Positions 54,497 through 62,770 of a stretch of 64,000 bases of DNA are shown here, one piece after another. The notes under the pieces were generated by a model. That model saw nothing but the letters and a program-made list of their open reading frames with translations. It was not told the DNA's origin and searched no databases. The position numbers and the translations under genes are program-made. Every line of letters begins with the position of its first letter. Positions within the stretch are counted from its first letter, which is position 1. Source of the DNA: an uncultured Clostridia bacterium. GTDB lineage: Bacteria; Bacillota; Clostridia; TANB77; CAG-508. Location of the stretch: positions 186,001 to 250,000 of the forward strand of contig CAOSLI010000002.1 in NCBI GenBank assembly GCA_948524275.1, read 5' to 3'.

Positions 54497-55009
54497 TTAT
54501 TTTCTTACAAATGGTTCAGTCAATCCTTCTTTTATTTCTCCATCAATAGTAAATTTTACACTGTTTATTTCAGTAAATTCTGTGACTGTATTAACTATAC
54601 TGTATATTGAATCAGTTCCTCCGCCATTTAAAAATTCACTTGATAGATCTATACATAATGTTCCTTTTTCTAACTTTGCGCTATTTAATTTTGTCCCTTC
54701 TGGAATTGCATTTTTTAAATTTTCATCTTTTGTTCCCTCAATAAGCAAATTTATTATATATTTATATGGATTATCAATAAGCTCTTTAGAATCTATATTT
54801 CTTTCTTCTTGTGCTAAAATTCCTGAGGTGTTGTCAACAAAAAATAATTTAATTTTTGTTTGTCTCATTTGTTCTTCTGAAATTTCCTCTTCTGGTTGTA
54901 TTTCAGGTATGTTTTCCACATTATTTTCTCTTTCTGTTGAAATATTACATATAATTGCAATTATAATAGATACTATTAAAATAATAATAAAAATAATTTT
55001 TTTCTTCAT
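54497..55009 (-). CDS. GerMN-domain exported protein
   Basis: A 170-residue protein with a hydrophobic N-terminal segment (KIIFIIILIVSIIIAIIC) as signal or anchor, and a GerMN domain: IKLFFVDNTSGILAQEERN, YKYIINLLIEGTKDENLKNAIPEGTKLN-type helix, LSSEFLNGGGTDSIYSIVNTV and KFTIDGE. GerM-type proteins act in sporulation and germination at the septal peptidoglycan. The LxxC lipobox is imperfect. It is divergent from yqeG. Confidence 0.85.
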   Translation of the reverse strand: MKKKIIFIIILIVSIIIAIICNISTERENNVENIPEIQPEEEISEEQMRQTKIKLFFVDNTSGILAQEERNIDSKELIDNPYKYIINLLIEGTKDENLKNAIPEGTKLNSAKLEKGTLCIDLSSEFLNGGGTDSIYSIVNTVTEFTEINSVKFTIDGEIKEGLTEPFVRK

Positions 55010-55154
55010 CCCTTTTCCTTTCTTATTATTTAATATAATATTAAATAAATTCTATTAAATCTTTTAATCATTGTAATTATTATGATGCATGTCTACTTTT
55101 TATAACTTTTTTATTAAATTTTAATTTTTTATTTATTTAAAGGAATTTATTTAA

Positions 55155-55183
55155 TTGACAAATCATATTTTTCTATATAAAAT
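55155..55183 (+). promoter_or_regulatory. Promoter of yqeG
   Basis: Perfect -35 TTGACA (55155-55160), 17-base spacer, -10 TAAAAT (55178-55183), about 30 bases before the AGGAGGTGG ribosome site. Confidence 0.8.
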
Positions 55184-55219
55184 AACTATAATATCTTAAA
55201 TATTTTTAGGAGGTGGAAA

Positions 55220-55699
55220 ATGGGACTTTTTACGCCAAAGGAAACTTATGCAAAAATATCGGATATAAGTATCGATTATTTAATGAATGATATTCATATT
55301 AAAGGTCTTATTTTCGATTTTGATGGAACCTTAAGAGTAAATAAAAAAATATCTATTGAGACTTTAAATTTTTTAAAAAAAGCAAAAAACTGTGGTTTAA
55401 AAATTTCTATTTTAAGTAATAATCCATATGTAAGCAACACTATCTTAAAAACCTTAAATATAAACACTACTCAACGTTTTGCGTGCAAACCTTTAAAAAA
55501 GCCATTTTTAGATATGGCAAAAAGAATGAAATTGTACCCTAATAAAATTGCTGTTATTGGTAATAATAAAGTTTCTGACATTTTTGGAGCTAATCGTGCT
55601 GAAATGTATTCAATATATATTCAAAATTTAAATAGTGTTTCTTTAAAATTAAAAATAAAGGGAAATTTAAAAAATATAGGAATAAAACATGTAGAATAA
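55220..55699 (+). CDS. yqeG: HAD-family phosphatase YqeG
   Basis: A 159-residue HAD subfamily IIIA phosphatase. LIFDFDGTLRVNKK carries the nucleophile aspartate, ISILSNNPYVSN the threonine/serine motif II, KPLKKPFLDMAKRM the lysine, and VIGNNKVSDIFGANRAEM the acidic motif IV. YqeG members are probably phosphatidylglycerophosphate phosphatase-like. The canonical DxDNT is DFDGT here. Confidence 0.9.
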   Translation: MGLFTPKETYAKISDISIDYLMNDIHIKGLIFDFDGTLRVNKKISIETLNFLKKAKNCGLKISILSNNPYVSNTILKTLNINTTQRFACKPLKKPFLDMAKRMKLYPNKIAVIGNNKVSDIFGANRAEMYSIYIQNLNSVSLKLKIKGNLKNIGIKHVE

Positions 55700-55713
55700 A
55701 TAATTATATTTAA

Positions 55714-55745
55714 GGACAAGTAATTTTAAGTTTTATTACTTGCCC
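55714..55745. terminator. Bidirectional terminator
   Basis: GGACAAGTAAT pairs with ATTACTTGCCC with one mismatch, between the convergent yqeG and XRE genes. Confidence 0.75.
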
Positions 55746-55761
55746 TACTTTTTATAATTTG

Positions 55762-56371
55762 TTATTTAGTCAATACTTTTTTATTCCAACTTTTTTCATT
55801 ACATTTAGGACATTTCATATATCTGTTTCTTCCATAGTGCATTGCAAATAATACACTTTTATATGTTGGAATATATTTATAATGGCATTTATCACATTCG
55901 TAATAACCCGCTGTTTGTTCAATTTTAATAGCCTTTATTACTCCTACCGTAAAAATAATGCTTCCTGCAATAATAAGTAATATTCTTATTACTGAATGCA
56001 TTTGGACAAAAGATGCTAAAAAGATTAAAATTAAAAATGTTATAGTAGAAATATATCCAATAACTGCTTCAAGTCTTAACATTTCTCTGTCTGTTTCCTC
56101 TTTCTGTTTTTTCATTTCTAATAAATTTTTTTCTGCTTTTTGATTATAATTTTCCATCTTAATAAACTCCCCACTTAATAATTCATTTACAGTAATACCT
56201 AATTCGCTACACAGTTCAAGCATTATAGATGAATCTGGCATGCCATTCCCTGTCTCCCATTTTGATATTGCTCTATCTGTAATGTTTAATTTTTCTGCAA
56301 GTTCTGCTTGTGTCATATTTTTCTCTTTTCTACATTTAGCAATAAATTTGCCGACATTTCACTTGGTCCAT
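55762..56371 (-). CDS. XRE-family regulator with membrane helices, read through a CGGC frameshift site
   Basis: The true start is ATG 56371 behind AGGAGG. The first six codons (MDQVKC) run into CGG and, in zero frame, a stop five codons later. Reading CGGC (56353-56350) as one glycine gives MDQVKCGKFIAKCRKEKNMT and continues into the helix-turn-helix (AELAEKLNITDRAISKWETG). The start (D/N)QxKxGKFI is standard for this family. The 202-residue protein continues with two membrane helices and a C-terminal CDKCHYKY...MKCPKC zinc-ribbon region. Without the shift an internal ATG would give a helix-turn-helix lacking its first helix. Confidence 0.85.
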
Positions 56372-56423
56372 AATTTCACCTCCTAATATTATTGTAAAAT
56401 CATTATCTTTAAAAGTAAACATA

Positions 56424-56454
56424 CTAATCGTTGAGTGAGGAAAACAACGATTAG
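56424..56454. terminator. Hairpin upstream of the XRE regulator
   Basis: CTAATCGTTG pairs perfectly with CAACGATTAG over an 11-base loop. It may end the MBL hydrolase transcript on the minus strand or serve as an operator. Confidence 0.55.
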
Positions 56455-56487
56455 TAAAGCTCTAAATTTTACAGATTGTAATTTATA

Positions 56488-57361
56488 TTATACTTGCTTC
56501 CATAACATTTTATTATCTTTAAATTCATAACCTAGTTTATTTTCATCTAGTAAATAAGATAAATATGACCTTATTGTACTTCCAACTAAAACATACTGAT
56601 TAGCATTCATTACCAAATTGTATTCATCAAATATATATTTTAACATTTCTTCAAAAGTCATTTCGTTTTTACAAGCATTACATATTTTATCCATAATCTC
56701 TTTTACTTTATTTTTATTAAGAGTTATTAAATATGAAATATCATCTGTGGCTTCACAATGTGATGGAATAAATAAACTTCCATCTAAAGTATTCAAATAA
56801 TCTAAAGTATTAAGGAACTCTCTTATATCATATATAAAGAATAAGTGATACTTTGTAATTGTTTCTTCACTAAATAAAGAATCTGCCAAAAAATATACAT
56901 TATCACTTGTTTTTATTCCGGCACATATCAAAGAAGTGTCCTTTTAAAGTAAAATATTCTAATCCACTTGGTAAATTATTTTGAATAGGCATAACAACTG
57001 ATTCTTTTGCTAATAAAAATTTATTCCTTATATCTTTAAATGGATACCCTCCATATAAGAAAGACGACTCTAATATTGGAAACTCTGTAAAAGTTTTTTC
57101 AATATAATTAGCAAGTATAGTACAATTCGTTCTGTCTTGTATTACCTTATTTCCACCAATATGATCTGCATTTGAATGGGTGTTTATAACCCCTTTTACA
57201 TTCCAGCCTTGCTCAGCAATAATCTTTAATATTTTCTTTCCTGCGTCTTTATCATTTCCTGTATCTATAAGATAAACATTACTATCATCAATTTTATATA
57301 CACCAATATTAGTAGCATTTTTTATATAATAAGTTCTTTCTCCAACTTTTACTAATTCCAT
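56488..57361 (-). CDS. Metallo-beta-lactamase-fold hydrolase, read through a CGGA frameshift site
   Basis: A 290-residue MBL-fold protein when the two frames are joined. The first part has YLIDTGNDKDAGKKIL and the metal motif NTHSNADHIGGNKVI near 60-74, ending at LKGHFFDM with the next metal histidine. Zero frame stops soon after. Reading CGGA (56920-56917) as glycine gives FDMCGIKTSDNVYFLADSLF, which carries the family's GHxxG...D motif and continues to a C-terminal helical domain. The histidine site uses THSNADH rather than THxHxDH, as in some subfamilies. The substrate is unknown. Confidence 0.83.
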
Positions 57362-57398
57362 AAACTAAATCCTCCATACTAATTGTAATTTGCGTTTA

Positions 57399-57749
57399 TT
57401 ATTTGCTTAGCATTTTTATTGCTTCATCTTCATTTTCTACAAAAAATATATATTTTCCGTTGTTGCTCTCATATATAAAATCTTTTAATGGTTTACTTGT
57501 GTATTTTGAATAATCTCCATATATAGCAAATTTTGTTTGATAATTGATAAATTTTTGTAAAATTTCTCCTGCTAATCCATTACTTAATATAAAGAAATCT
57601 TCTGCAACTGCACTTTTATTTAATGCTATTTTATTACAGCTTGTTTCATACTTTATATTCATAATAAAATCAATCGCTGATTGAACATCTTTTATTATAA
57701 TTTCATTACTATTAACTACTGCTATATTATTTATAATTTTTGTTTTCAT
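57399..57749 (-). CDS. DUF4180-like protein
   Basis: A 116-residue protein: INNIAVVNSNEIIIKDVQSAIDFIMNI at the start (quoted family region about residues 5-30), NKIALNKSAVAEDFFILSNGLAGEILQKF in the middle and YEFVFVENEDEA-like strand at the end. The pattern resembles DUF4180 proteins often found beside transcription regulators. Function unknown. The leader motif AAATTACAAT stands before its ribosome site (AAGGAG). Confidence 0.6.
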   Translation of the reverse strand: MKTKIINNIAVVNSNEIIIKDVQSAIDFIMNIKYETSCNKIALNKSAVAEDFFILSNGLAGEILQKFINYQTKFAIYGDYSKYTSKPLKDFIYESNNGKYIFFVENEDEAIKMLSK

Positions 57750-57784
57750 TTTCTATCACTCCTTAAAATTGTAATTTTATGTTA

Positions 57785-58494
57785 CTATTTCAAAATAATA
57801 TTATAAGCAAAGTTTGACATCCAATGTGGAATAATTGCACCATATAATGAATTGGTTTTGAGATAAATAAAATTAAGAATAAGATGTGTGATAAATAAAT
57901 CCATAATCCAACTAAAATTTTTAACAATTAAATCATTTAATGTCATTCCATAAGCTATCATTCTATATGGAAAGTGCATTATAATAAATAAAATTCCTAC
58001 TACAAATACTGCTAACCATCTATTTTTAATTACCCATATATTCGCGTTCATATATATCCTCTAAAAACAAATTCTTCACAAATTGCTACTAACAAATAAT
58101 AAACTAATAGTGTTAAAATTTCTTGTATAGAAATCAAATCACTTCCATTTATTAATTGTGATAAACAATTATTAAAAACTAGAAAAGAGGCAAGTATTGT
58201 TCCTATAATAATACTATTTTTCCACTTTCCTTTATAAAGTCCAATGGTATCCATCATTTGTCCACCTAATTTAATGAGTAGTACAGTAAAAGCGACTACG
58301 AAAATGTTGACTATACAACCAAATAACAAGTCATTTTCTCTAATAAATTCAAAACTATTTTCTAATATTGCCAAAAGCGAATAAGTTAATGCCATAATTA
58401 CAAACAATACAAATGCCAATACTCCATCTTTTTTGGTATATTGTTTTAGGTTATTTTCATACTCTTTATCTACCTGTAATATTTTCAACATATT
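57785..58494 (-). pseudogene. CPBP-family membrane protease, frameshifted by a different kind of lesion
   Basis: CPBP (CAAX-like) proteases cut peptides within the membrane and often give bacteriocin immunity. The first part (start ATG 58494, behind GGAG) has several membrane helices and ends with the catalytic AICEEFVFRGYI (EExxxR). The second part, in another frame from 58051, has IKNRWLAVFVVGILFIIMHFP with the second catalytic histidine. They overlap at ATGA (58051-58048). The junction lacks CGG, and about four residues seem deleted compared with the usual spacing. It is either a broken gene or a split, translationally coupled one. Confidence 0.65.
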
Positions 58495-58580
58495 TTTCTC
58501 CAATTCTAATAAAACAAATTGTAATTTTTCTTTATCATTATACACTAAAAAACAGACTATTTCTAGTCTGCTTATCAATA

Positions 58581-58961
58581 TTAACAAGATATTGTTAATA
58601 TATTTCCATTATTATCAAAAATAGCAAATTCATCTTTACCATAAAAAGTTTTATGAAGTTCTTTAGCAATTTCTACTTTATCTTTTAATTCGTTATACAT
58701 TGCCAAAACATCATTAACAGTTATAAATAATGTAAATGTTGGTACTATTTCATCAGTTTTTAAAGTTGGATATTCACTAATTAAGTTTTCTTGCTCTTGT
58801 AACATTATAGAGATTTTATCTTTATTTAAAATAGCAAAATTTAATATTTCTCCTTCTTCTGGAACACTTAATACTTTTGTGAAACCTAAATTTTCTTCAT
58901 AAAATTTTATTGTTTCTTTTACATTTTTAACCATAATATTGGTTGTTATTGTTTCATACAT
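58581..58961 (-). CDS. Glyoxalase/VOC-family protein
   Basis: A 126-residue VOC protein: TNIMVKNVKETIKFYEENLGF at the start, FTLFITVNDVLAMYNEL in the middle and GKDEFAIFDNNGNILTIS at the end, the paired beta-alpha-beta-beta-beta layout. Such proteins are dioxygenases, glyoxalases or drug-binding proteins; the metal residues are not complete enough to say which. A terminator-like AGACT/AGTCT hairpin lies just after the gene at about 58554-58575. Confidence 0.8.
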   Translation of the reverse strand: MYETITTNIMVKNVKETIKFYEENLGFTKVLSVPEEGEILNFAILNKDKISIMLQEQENLISEYPTLKTDEIVPTFTLFITVNDVLAMYNELKDKVEIAKELHKTFYGKDEFAIFDNNGNILTISC

Positions 58962-59025
58962 ATATTTCTACCTCCAGTATGATTATAAAAAAATAATTTA
59001 AAATCGTATTGTAAAAAACGGACAA

Positions 59026-59805
59026 TTATTTATAATCATCTATTATTTTCAATGGAGAAATACCTGTATATCTTTTAATTTCTTTTATAAAGTGAGATTG
59101 ATCATAAAAACCACAAGATAAAGCAATATCTATTAAATTCATTTTATTCTCTAATATTAAAGTCAAACATAAATGTAATCTTAATATATTTAGTAATACT
59201 TTTGGAGATACTCCAAAATTTGATTTAAAAACTCTATATAAGTTTCTTTCATTATATCCTAATTCCTTTGCAATATCTGTTACACTTTGTTCTTTTGGAT
59301 TAGCATATAATTTTTCTAATATTTCCACAAATGGCTTTTCCTTTTGTACTTTTGCTTTTTCTAATAAGTATTTCTTTAAATATTTTATTCTTTCATTTGT
59401 ATTTTCTAACTCTAATATGCTATCTATACTAATTTCTTTTTCTATATCACTAAATTGTATTTGATTATCCATTACTTTATCTGCTGGTATATTGAAAAAA
59501 AAATAAAATATGCTTGGCTTTAATCTAACTCCCATATAATCTATCTTTTTATCTAACTTAAAATCTTTAGTTTCTTTACTGAATCCTGCAAAGCAAATTG
59601 TACTATTTGTAAAATCTATAACAATATCAATACAAGCATCTGGTAAAATATTATTTGATATGGTCTTATTTAATATTTTCTTTGATTTCATTGTCCAAAT
59701 ACACATACAATAATTTTCAAGTTCTTTTATATTATATTCTTTATATTCTATATTTTCCTTAAATTCTTTATCTAACAAATATGGTATTTGTTTTGGATAA
59801 TACAT
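59026..59805 (-). CDS. AraC-family transcription regulator
   Basis: A 259-residue protein. The N-terminal part (DACIDIVIDFTNSTICFAGF) resembles the DUF6597 ligand domain. The C-terminal domain has two helix-turn-helix units: DIAKELGYNERNLYRVFKSN and LIDIALSCGFYDQSHFIKEI, ending RYTGISPLK. It probably regulates neighbouring genes such as the VOC or oxidoreductase genes. The leader motif and AAAGGAA lie before its ATG. Confidence 0.88.
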   Translation of the reverse strand: MYYPKQIPYLLDKEFKENIEYKEYNIKELENYCMCIWTMKSKKILNKTISNNILPDACIDIVIDFTNSTICFAGFSKETKDFKLDKKIDYMGVRLKPSIFYFFFNIPADKVMDNQIQFSDIEKEISIDSILELENTNERIKYLKKYLLEKAKVQKEKPFVEILEKLYANPKEQSVTDIAKELGYNERNLYRVFKSNFGVSPKVLLNILRLHLCLTLILENKMNLIDIALSCGFYDQSHFIKEIKRYTGISPLKIIDDYK

Positions 59806-59854
59806 AAATACTGTTTCCTTTCAAATTGTAATTTCTCGAGATGATTATAACACA

Positions 59855-59884
59855 AAAGTAGATAATTTCAAAACTATCTACTTT
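59855..59884 (-). terminator. Terminator of the nitronate monooxygenase-like gene
   Basis: AAAGTAGATA pairs perfectly with TATCTACTTT over a ten-base loop. It lies between the oxidoreductase start side and the AraC gene's upstream region, T-rich on the minus strand. Confidence 0.55.
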
Positions 59885-59895
59885 ATAACTTGAAA

Positions 59896-60954
59896 TTATA
59901 ATTCACAAACTAATTCTTTTATTAAATCATGAACTGAAACAATTTCTTTTATTTTACTAACATTAGTACCACAAAATATTAAACCATCATCTATTTTTCC
60001 TTTTACTGAATTTATTAGTGCCTTTGTGATGCAATACTGTGTACTAGCAATATTACATGTTTTTATACAACTATAGCATCTATCTATTTTAGATTTTTCT
60101 TTCTCAATTTGCCTAATAAATTTGTTATAAATAGCTCTTCCTGGCATACCTACTGGGCTTTTAATTATTTTTATATCGTCATCTTTAGCATTAACATAGG
60201 CTTTCTTAAATTCTATTGAAGCATCACATTCATTTGTAGCAACAAATCTTGTTGCCATTTGTACTCCACTTGCACCTAAATTTAAAAATCTTTTAATATC
60301 TTTTGAATCCCATATTCCACCTGCTGCTATAACAGGAATGTTTTTTCCTGTTTCTTTTTCTATTTCTTTTATATAATTTACTACTTCTGTTGTAATGTTT
60401 TCTAATTTAGGTTTTGCACTTCCTTCTAGTTCTTCACTTTTAAATCCCAAATGTCCTCCTGCTTCTGGTCCTTCTATTACAATCATATCTGGTACATAAT
60501 TGTATTTTTTAATCCAATGTGAAACAATTAGTTTACAACATCTAAGTGAAGAAACGATTGGGGCAATTTTGGTCTTGCTTCCTTTTACATATTCAGGTAA
60601 TTCCTTTGGAATTCCCGCACCTGATATAATTAAATCTATTTTTTCTTTCACACATTCTTTAACAATCTCTGAATAATTCTTTAAAGCTACCATTATATTT
60701 ACACCAATTATTTTATCTTCTCCTGCGATTTCTCTTGCTTTTTTTATTTCTTTTCCTATAGCTCTTAAATTTGCTTTCATTGGTTCTTTTACGAAATCTT
60801 CTTCTAAATAACCAATGTCAGCTGTTGATATAATTCCAATGCCACCTTCTTTACTAACATTCCCAGCCAAATTGTGCATAGAAACACCTACCCCCATCCC
60901 TCCTTGAATGATAGGATATTTAGATTGTTTATCTCCAACTTTAATTCCGTTCAT
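59896..60954 (-). CDS. Nitronate monooxygenase-family flavoprotein
   Basis: ATG 60954 behind AAGGAGG is preferred over an upstream ATG at 60993. The 352 residues form an FMN-binding TIM barrel: YPIIQGGMGVGVSMHNLAG near 12-30, GVNIMVALKNY, ISGAGIPKELPEY, EGPEAGGHLGF near 165 with the catalytic region, VIAAGGIWDSKDIKRFL and GASGVQMATRFVATNEC. A C-terminal cysteine-rich segment (CYSCIKTCNIASTQYC) is typical of the clostridial branch. It oxidises nitronates or acts like the enoyl reductase FabK. Confidence 0.88.
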   Translation of the reverse strand: MNGIKVGDKQSKYPIIQGGMGVGVSMHNLAGNVSKEGGIGIISTADIGYLEEDFVKEPMKANLRAIGKEIKKAREIAGEDKIIGVNIMVALKNYSEIVKECVKEKIDLIISGAGIPKELPEYVKGSKTKIAPIVSSLRCCKLIVSHWIKKYNYVPDMIVIEGPEAGGHLGFKSEELEGSAKPKLENITTEVVNYIKEIEKETGKNIPVIAAGGIWDSKDIKRFLNLGASGVQMATRFVATNECDASIEFKKAYVNAKDDDIKIIKSPVGMPGRAIYNKFIRQIEKEKSKIDRCYSCIKTCNIASTQYCITKALINSVKGKIDDGLIFCGTNVSKIKEIVSVHDLIKELVCEL

Positions 60955-61075
60955 ATTTCCCTCCTTATCTAGTTTACTATACCAGATTATCACTTACGCT
61001 ATACTTTGTCAAGTAATTGACTAAACATTCTAAAAATGTTATTATATAATTATATAAAAGAAGGAGTTGTGACTT

Positions 61076-61591
61076 ATGGATAAAAAATATATGGTTTCAA
61101 TAAATAATTTTCATATTCCTAGATGGAATGAACTGCCAAGTGTAGATTTATATTTAGACCAAGTTGTTAACTTAATTAATTCTTGTTTATCTCCATATAT
61201 ATTTTTTAATAATGATTATAAAAAAGGAGAAAATGAACTTCTTACTAAAACAATGATAAATAACTATGTTAAAAATAATTTAATTGAATCACCATTAAAA
61301 AAACAGTATTCTAAAATTCAACTTGCTAAATTATTTGTAATTTGTGTTTTAAAACAAGTTTATAGTATGCAAGATATTAGAAATTTAATAGATATTGCTT
61401 TGATGGATTCAACTGTTGAAATTGCTTATAATAAATTCTGCAATTTGTTTGAAGAAGCTTTATTATGTACTTATACAAGGAAAGATTTTATTGATAAAAA
61501 TTCTAGTAGTGATAATTTATATTTATTAAAATCTGTTTTACTTTCTTGTAGCTATAAAATATATGTTGAAAATATTACTTCAAAAAAATGA
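61076..61591 (+). CDS. DUF1836-domain protein
   Basis: A 171-residue protein with the DUF1836 pattern, related to a MerR-like helix-turn-helix: IPRWNELPSVDLYLDQVVNLIN near 14-35, TKTMINNYVKNNLIESP, and YSKIQLAKLFVICVLKQVYSMQDI. These are probable DNA-binding regulators of unknown target. It is the only plus-strand gene in this accessory block. AGAAGGAG precedes the ATG. Confidence 0.85.
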   Translation: MDKKYMVSINNFHIPRWNELPSVDLYLDQVVNLINSCLSPYIFFNNDYKKGENELLTKTMINNYVKNNLIESPLKKQYSKIQLAKLFVICVLKQVYSMQDIRNLIDIALMDSTVEIAYNKFCNLFEEALLCTYTRKDFIDKNSSSDNLYLLKSVLLSCSYKIYVENITSKK

Positions 61592-61615
61592 TACTTAAAC
61601 AAGTATCATTTTTTT
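61589..61615 (+). terminator. Terminator of the DUF1836 gene
   Basis: ATGATACTT pairs perfectly with AAGTATCAT over a three-base loop, followed by seven T residues. It overlaps the stop codon. Confidence 0.85.
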
Positions 61616-61669
61616 GTTTTCTTCTATATCTTCTCTTAATTACCTGCCCAACTTATTGTAATTTTGCAA

Positions 61670-62089
61670 TTACTTACTATCAAAATTTTCTGTTTTCAAA
61701 TCACAATAATATCTCCCACTTGTAGCAGTAAATTTTAAAACACAATAATCTGGATCAGTTACACCTTTTTTATAAAAAATTGTATCTCCCTTTTTCCAAA
61801 TCATATTTTTGGTTTCTTGGTCTGTTAAAATTTCCATTTTTCCTTTTAGCATAACACCAACATATTTAATTAATCCTTTGTGATAAAAATAAATACTAGC
61901 ATTTGGATTACTTTTATATTGATTAACTCGCATAGATGAAGTGTTAGTAGAAAAGTAAAATTCTTTTAAGCCGTTTCTTTTTCTAGGTTTTAGCATTGCT
62001 TTTATATTAGGATAGTTTTCATCATCAATAGAACATATAAAACTAACCTTTTGTTTATCAATAAATTTCTCAATTTTCTTTAAATCCAT
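61670..62089 (-). CDS. Pyridoxamine 5'-phosphate oxidase-family protein
   Basis: A 139-residue split-barrel flavin-binding protein: QKVSFICSIDDENYPNIKAM near 13-32, FYFSTNTSSMRVNQYKSNPNASIYF with the FMN-contact region, VMLKGKMEILTDQ, and GRYYCDLKTENF at the end. These small proteins often reduce or bind flavins, haem or F420-like cofactors. The leader motif stands before its weak ribosome site. Confidence 0.85.
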   Translation of the reverse strand: MDLKKIEKFIDKQKVSFICSIDDENYPNIKAMLKPRKRNGLKEFYFSTNTSSMRVNQYKSNPNASIYFYHKGLIKYVGVMLKGKMEILTDQETKNMIWKKGDTIFYKKGVTDPDYCVLKFTATSGRYYCDLKTENFDSK

Positions 62090-62121
62090 AATACTTCATC
62101 TCACTTTCAATTTGTAATTTT

Positions 62122-62739
62122 TTAGTTACTTATCTTTTTACTATACAACAAGCATTTTAAAGGTACTTTCTTTTTATTTAGTTCCAATACAATGTCTTTT
62201 TCTTCAACTCGTTCAAATTTTCTATGCTCATAAAATTGATAAGTACATTGATCATCTGTAAATAAGTATACTTCTTTTCCTTTTTCTCGTTTTTCAAATT
62301 CATTTAATAGTTTAGTTCCTATTCCTTTAACTTTAATATCTGGGTTTGCTGCTAAAAATCGTATTTCTCCATCTGGATTATTTGTTTTTTTATAATTTTC
62401 TAACATTTCTTTATTTACATTATCATATATTCCTACACTATCTTTGAAAAAAGTTTTTTGTATCCATTCAAATATCTTAACATATAAACTTTTCCAAAAT
62501 GATTTATATACTTTTTCTTCGTCTTTCATATCTGCTAGTAACACTCCTGCTAGTACATCTCCTATATATGCTGATATAACTTGTGTAGCATTTGTTAATT
62601 CTAAATACCAAAAATATTTTCCGTATATGCTTAATTCTATTTCATTATCAAGATACATATTAAAGTGCATACCTTTTATTGCATATTGTATAACTTTTTT
62701 ATAATCTTTTTTTCTTAATTCTTTTATCTCTAATTCCAA
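62122..62739 (-). CDS. GNAT-family acetyltransferase
   Basis: The start is TTG 62739, seven bases after AGGGAG; an upstream ATG at 62754 would overlap its own ribosome site. The 205 residues have NMYLDNEIELSIYGKYFW near the start, the strand VISAYIGDVLAGVLLADM, the CoA-binding FLAANPDIKVKGIGTKLLNE (RxxGxG/A) and YEHRKFERVEEKDIVLEL. It acetylates an unknown amine. Confidence 0.8.
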   Translation of the reverse strand: MELEIKELRKKDYKKVIQYAIKGMHFNMYLDNEIELSIYGKYFWYLELTNATQVISAYIGDVLAGVLLADMKDEEKVYKSFWKSLYVKIFEWIQKTFFKDSVGIYDNVNKEMLENYKKTNNPDGEIRFLAANPDIKVKGIGTKLLNEFEKREKGKEVYLFTDDQCTYQFYEHRKFERVEEKDIVLELNKKKVPLKCLLYSKKISN

Positions 62740-62770
62740 AATAATCTCCCTCATATATTGTAAGTTCTAG

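Larger units (their letters stand above)
56470..62120 (-). repeat. AAATTACAATTT-like leader motif shared by consecutive genes
   Basis: On the minus strand AAATTACAAT, mostly followed by TT, appears in gap after gap: near 56471, 57381, 57766, 58519, 59823, 61655 and 62110. In most cases it lies just before the ribosome site of the next gene. Less exact forms are seen near 58978 and 62757. It is an imperfect palindrome (AAATT-two bases-AATTT). It may be a shared operator, an RNA element, or a junction left by cassette insertion. Confidence 0.5.

Noticed and set aside
4265..57361. Sequencing error as the cause of the extra C bases
   Set aside because: Dozens of other CGG words in the same genes are out of frame and unaffected, and all six extra bases fall exactly before glycine codons. 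Raw reads would still be needed to exclude it fully.
57785..58494. CPBP protease break as a seventh CGG frameshift
   Set aside because: The junction has no CGG; the frames overlap at ATGA and residues appear deleted, so it is a different kind of lesion.
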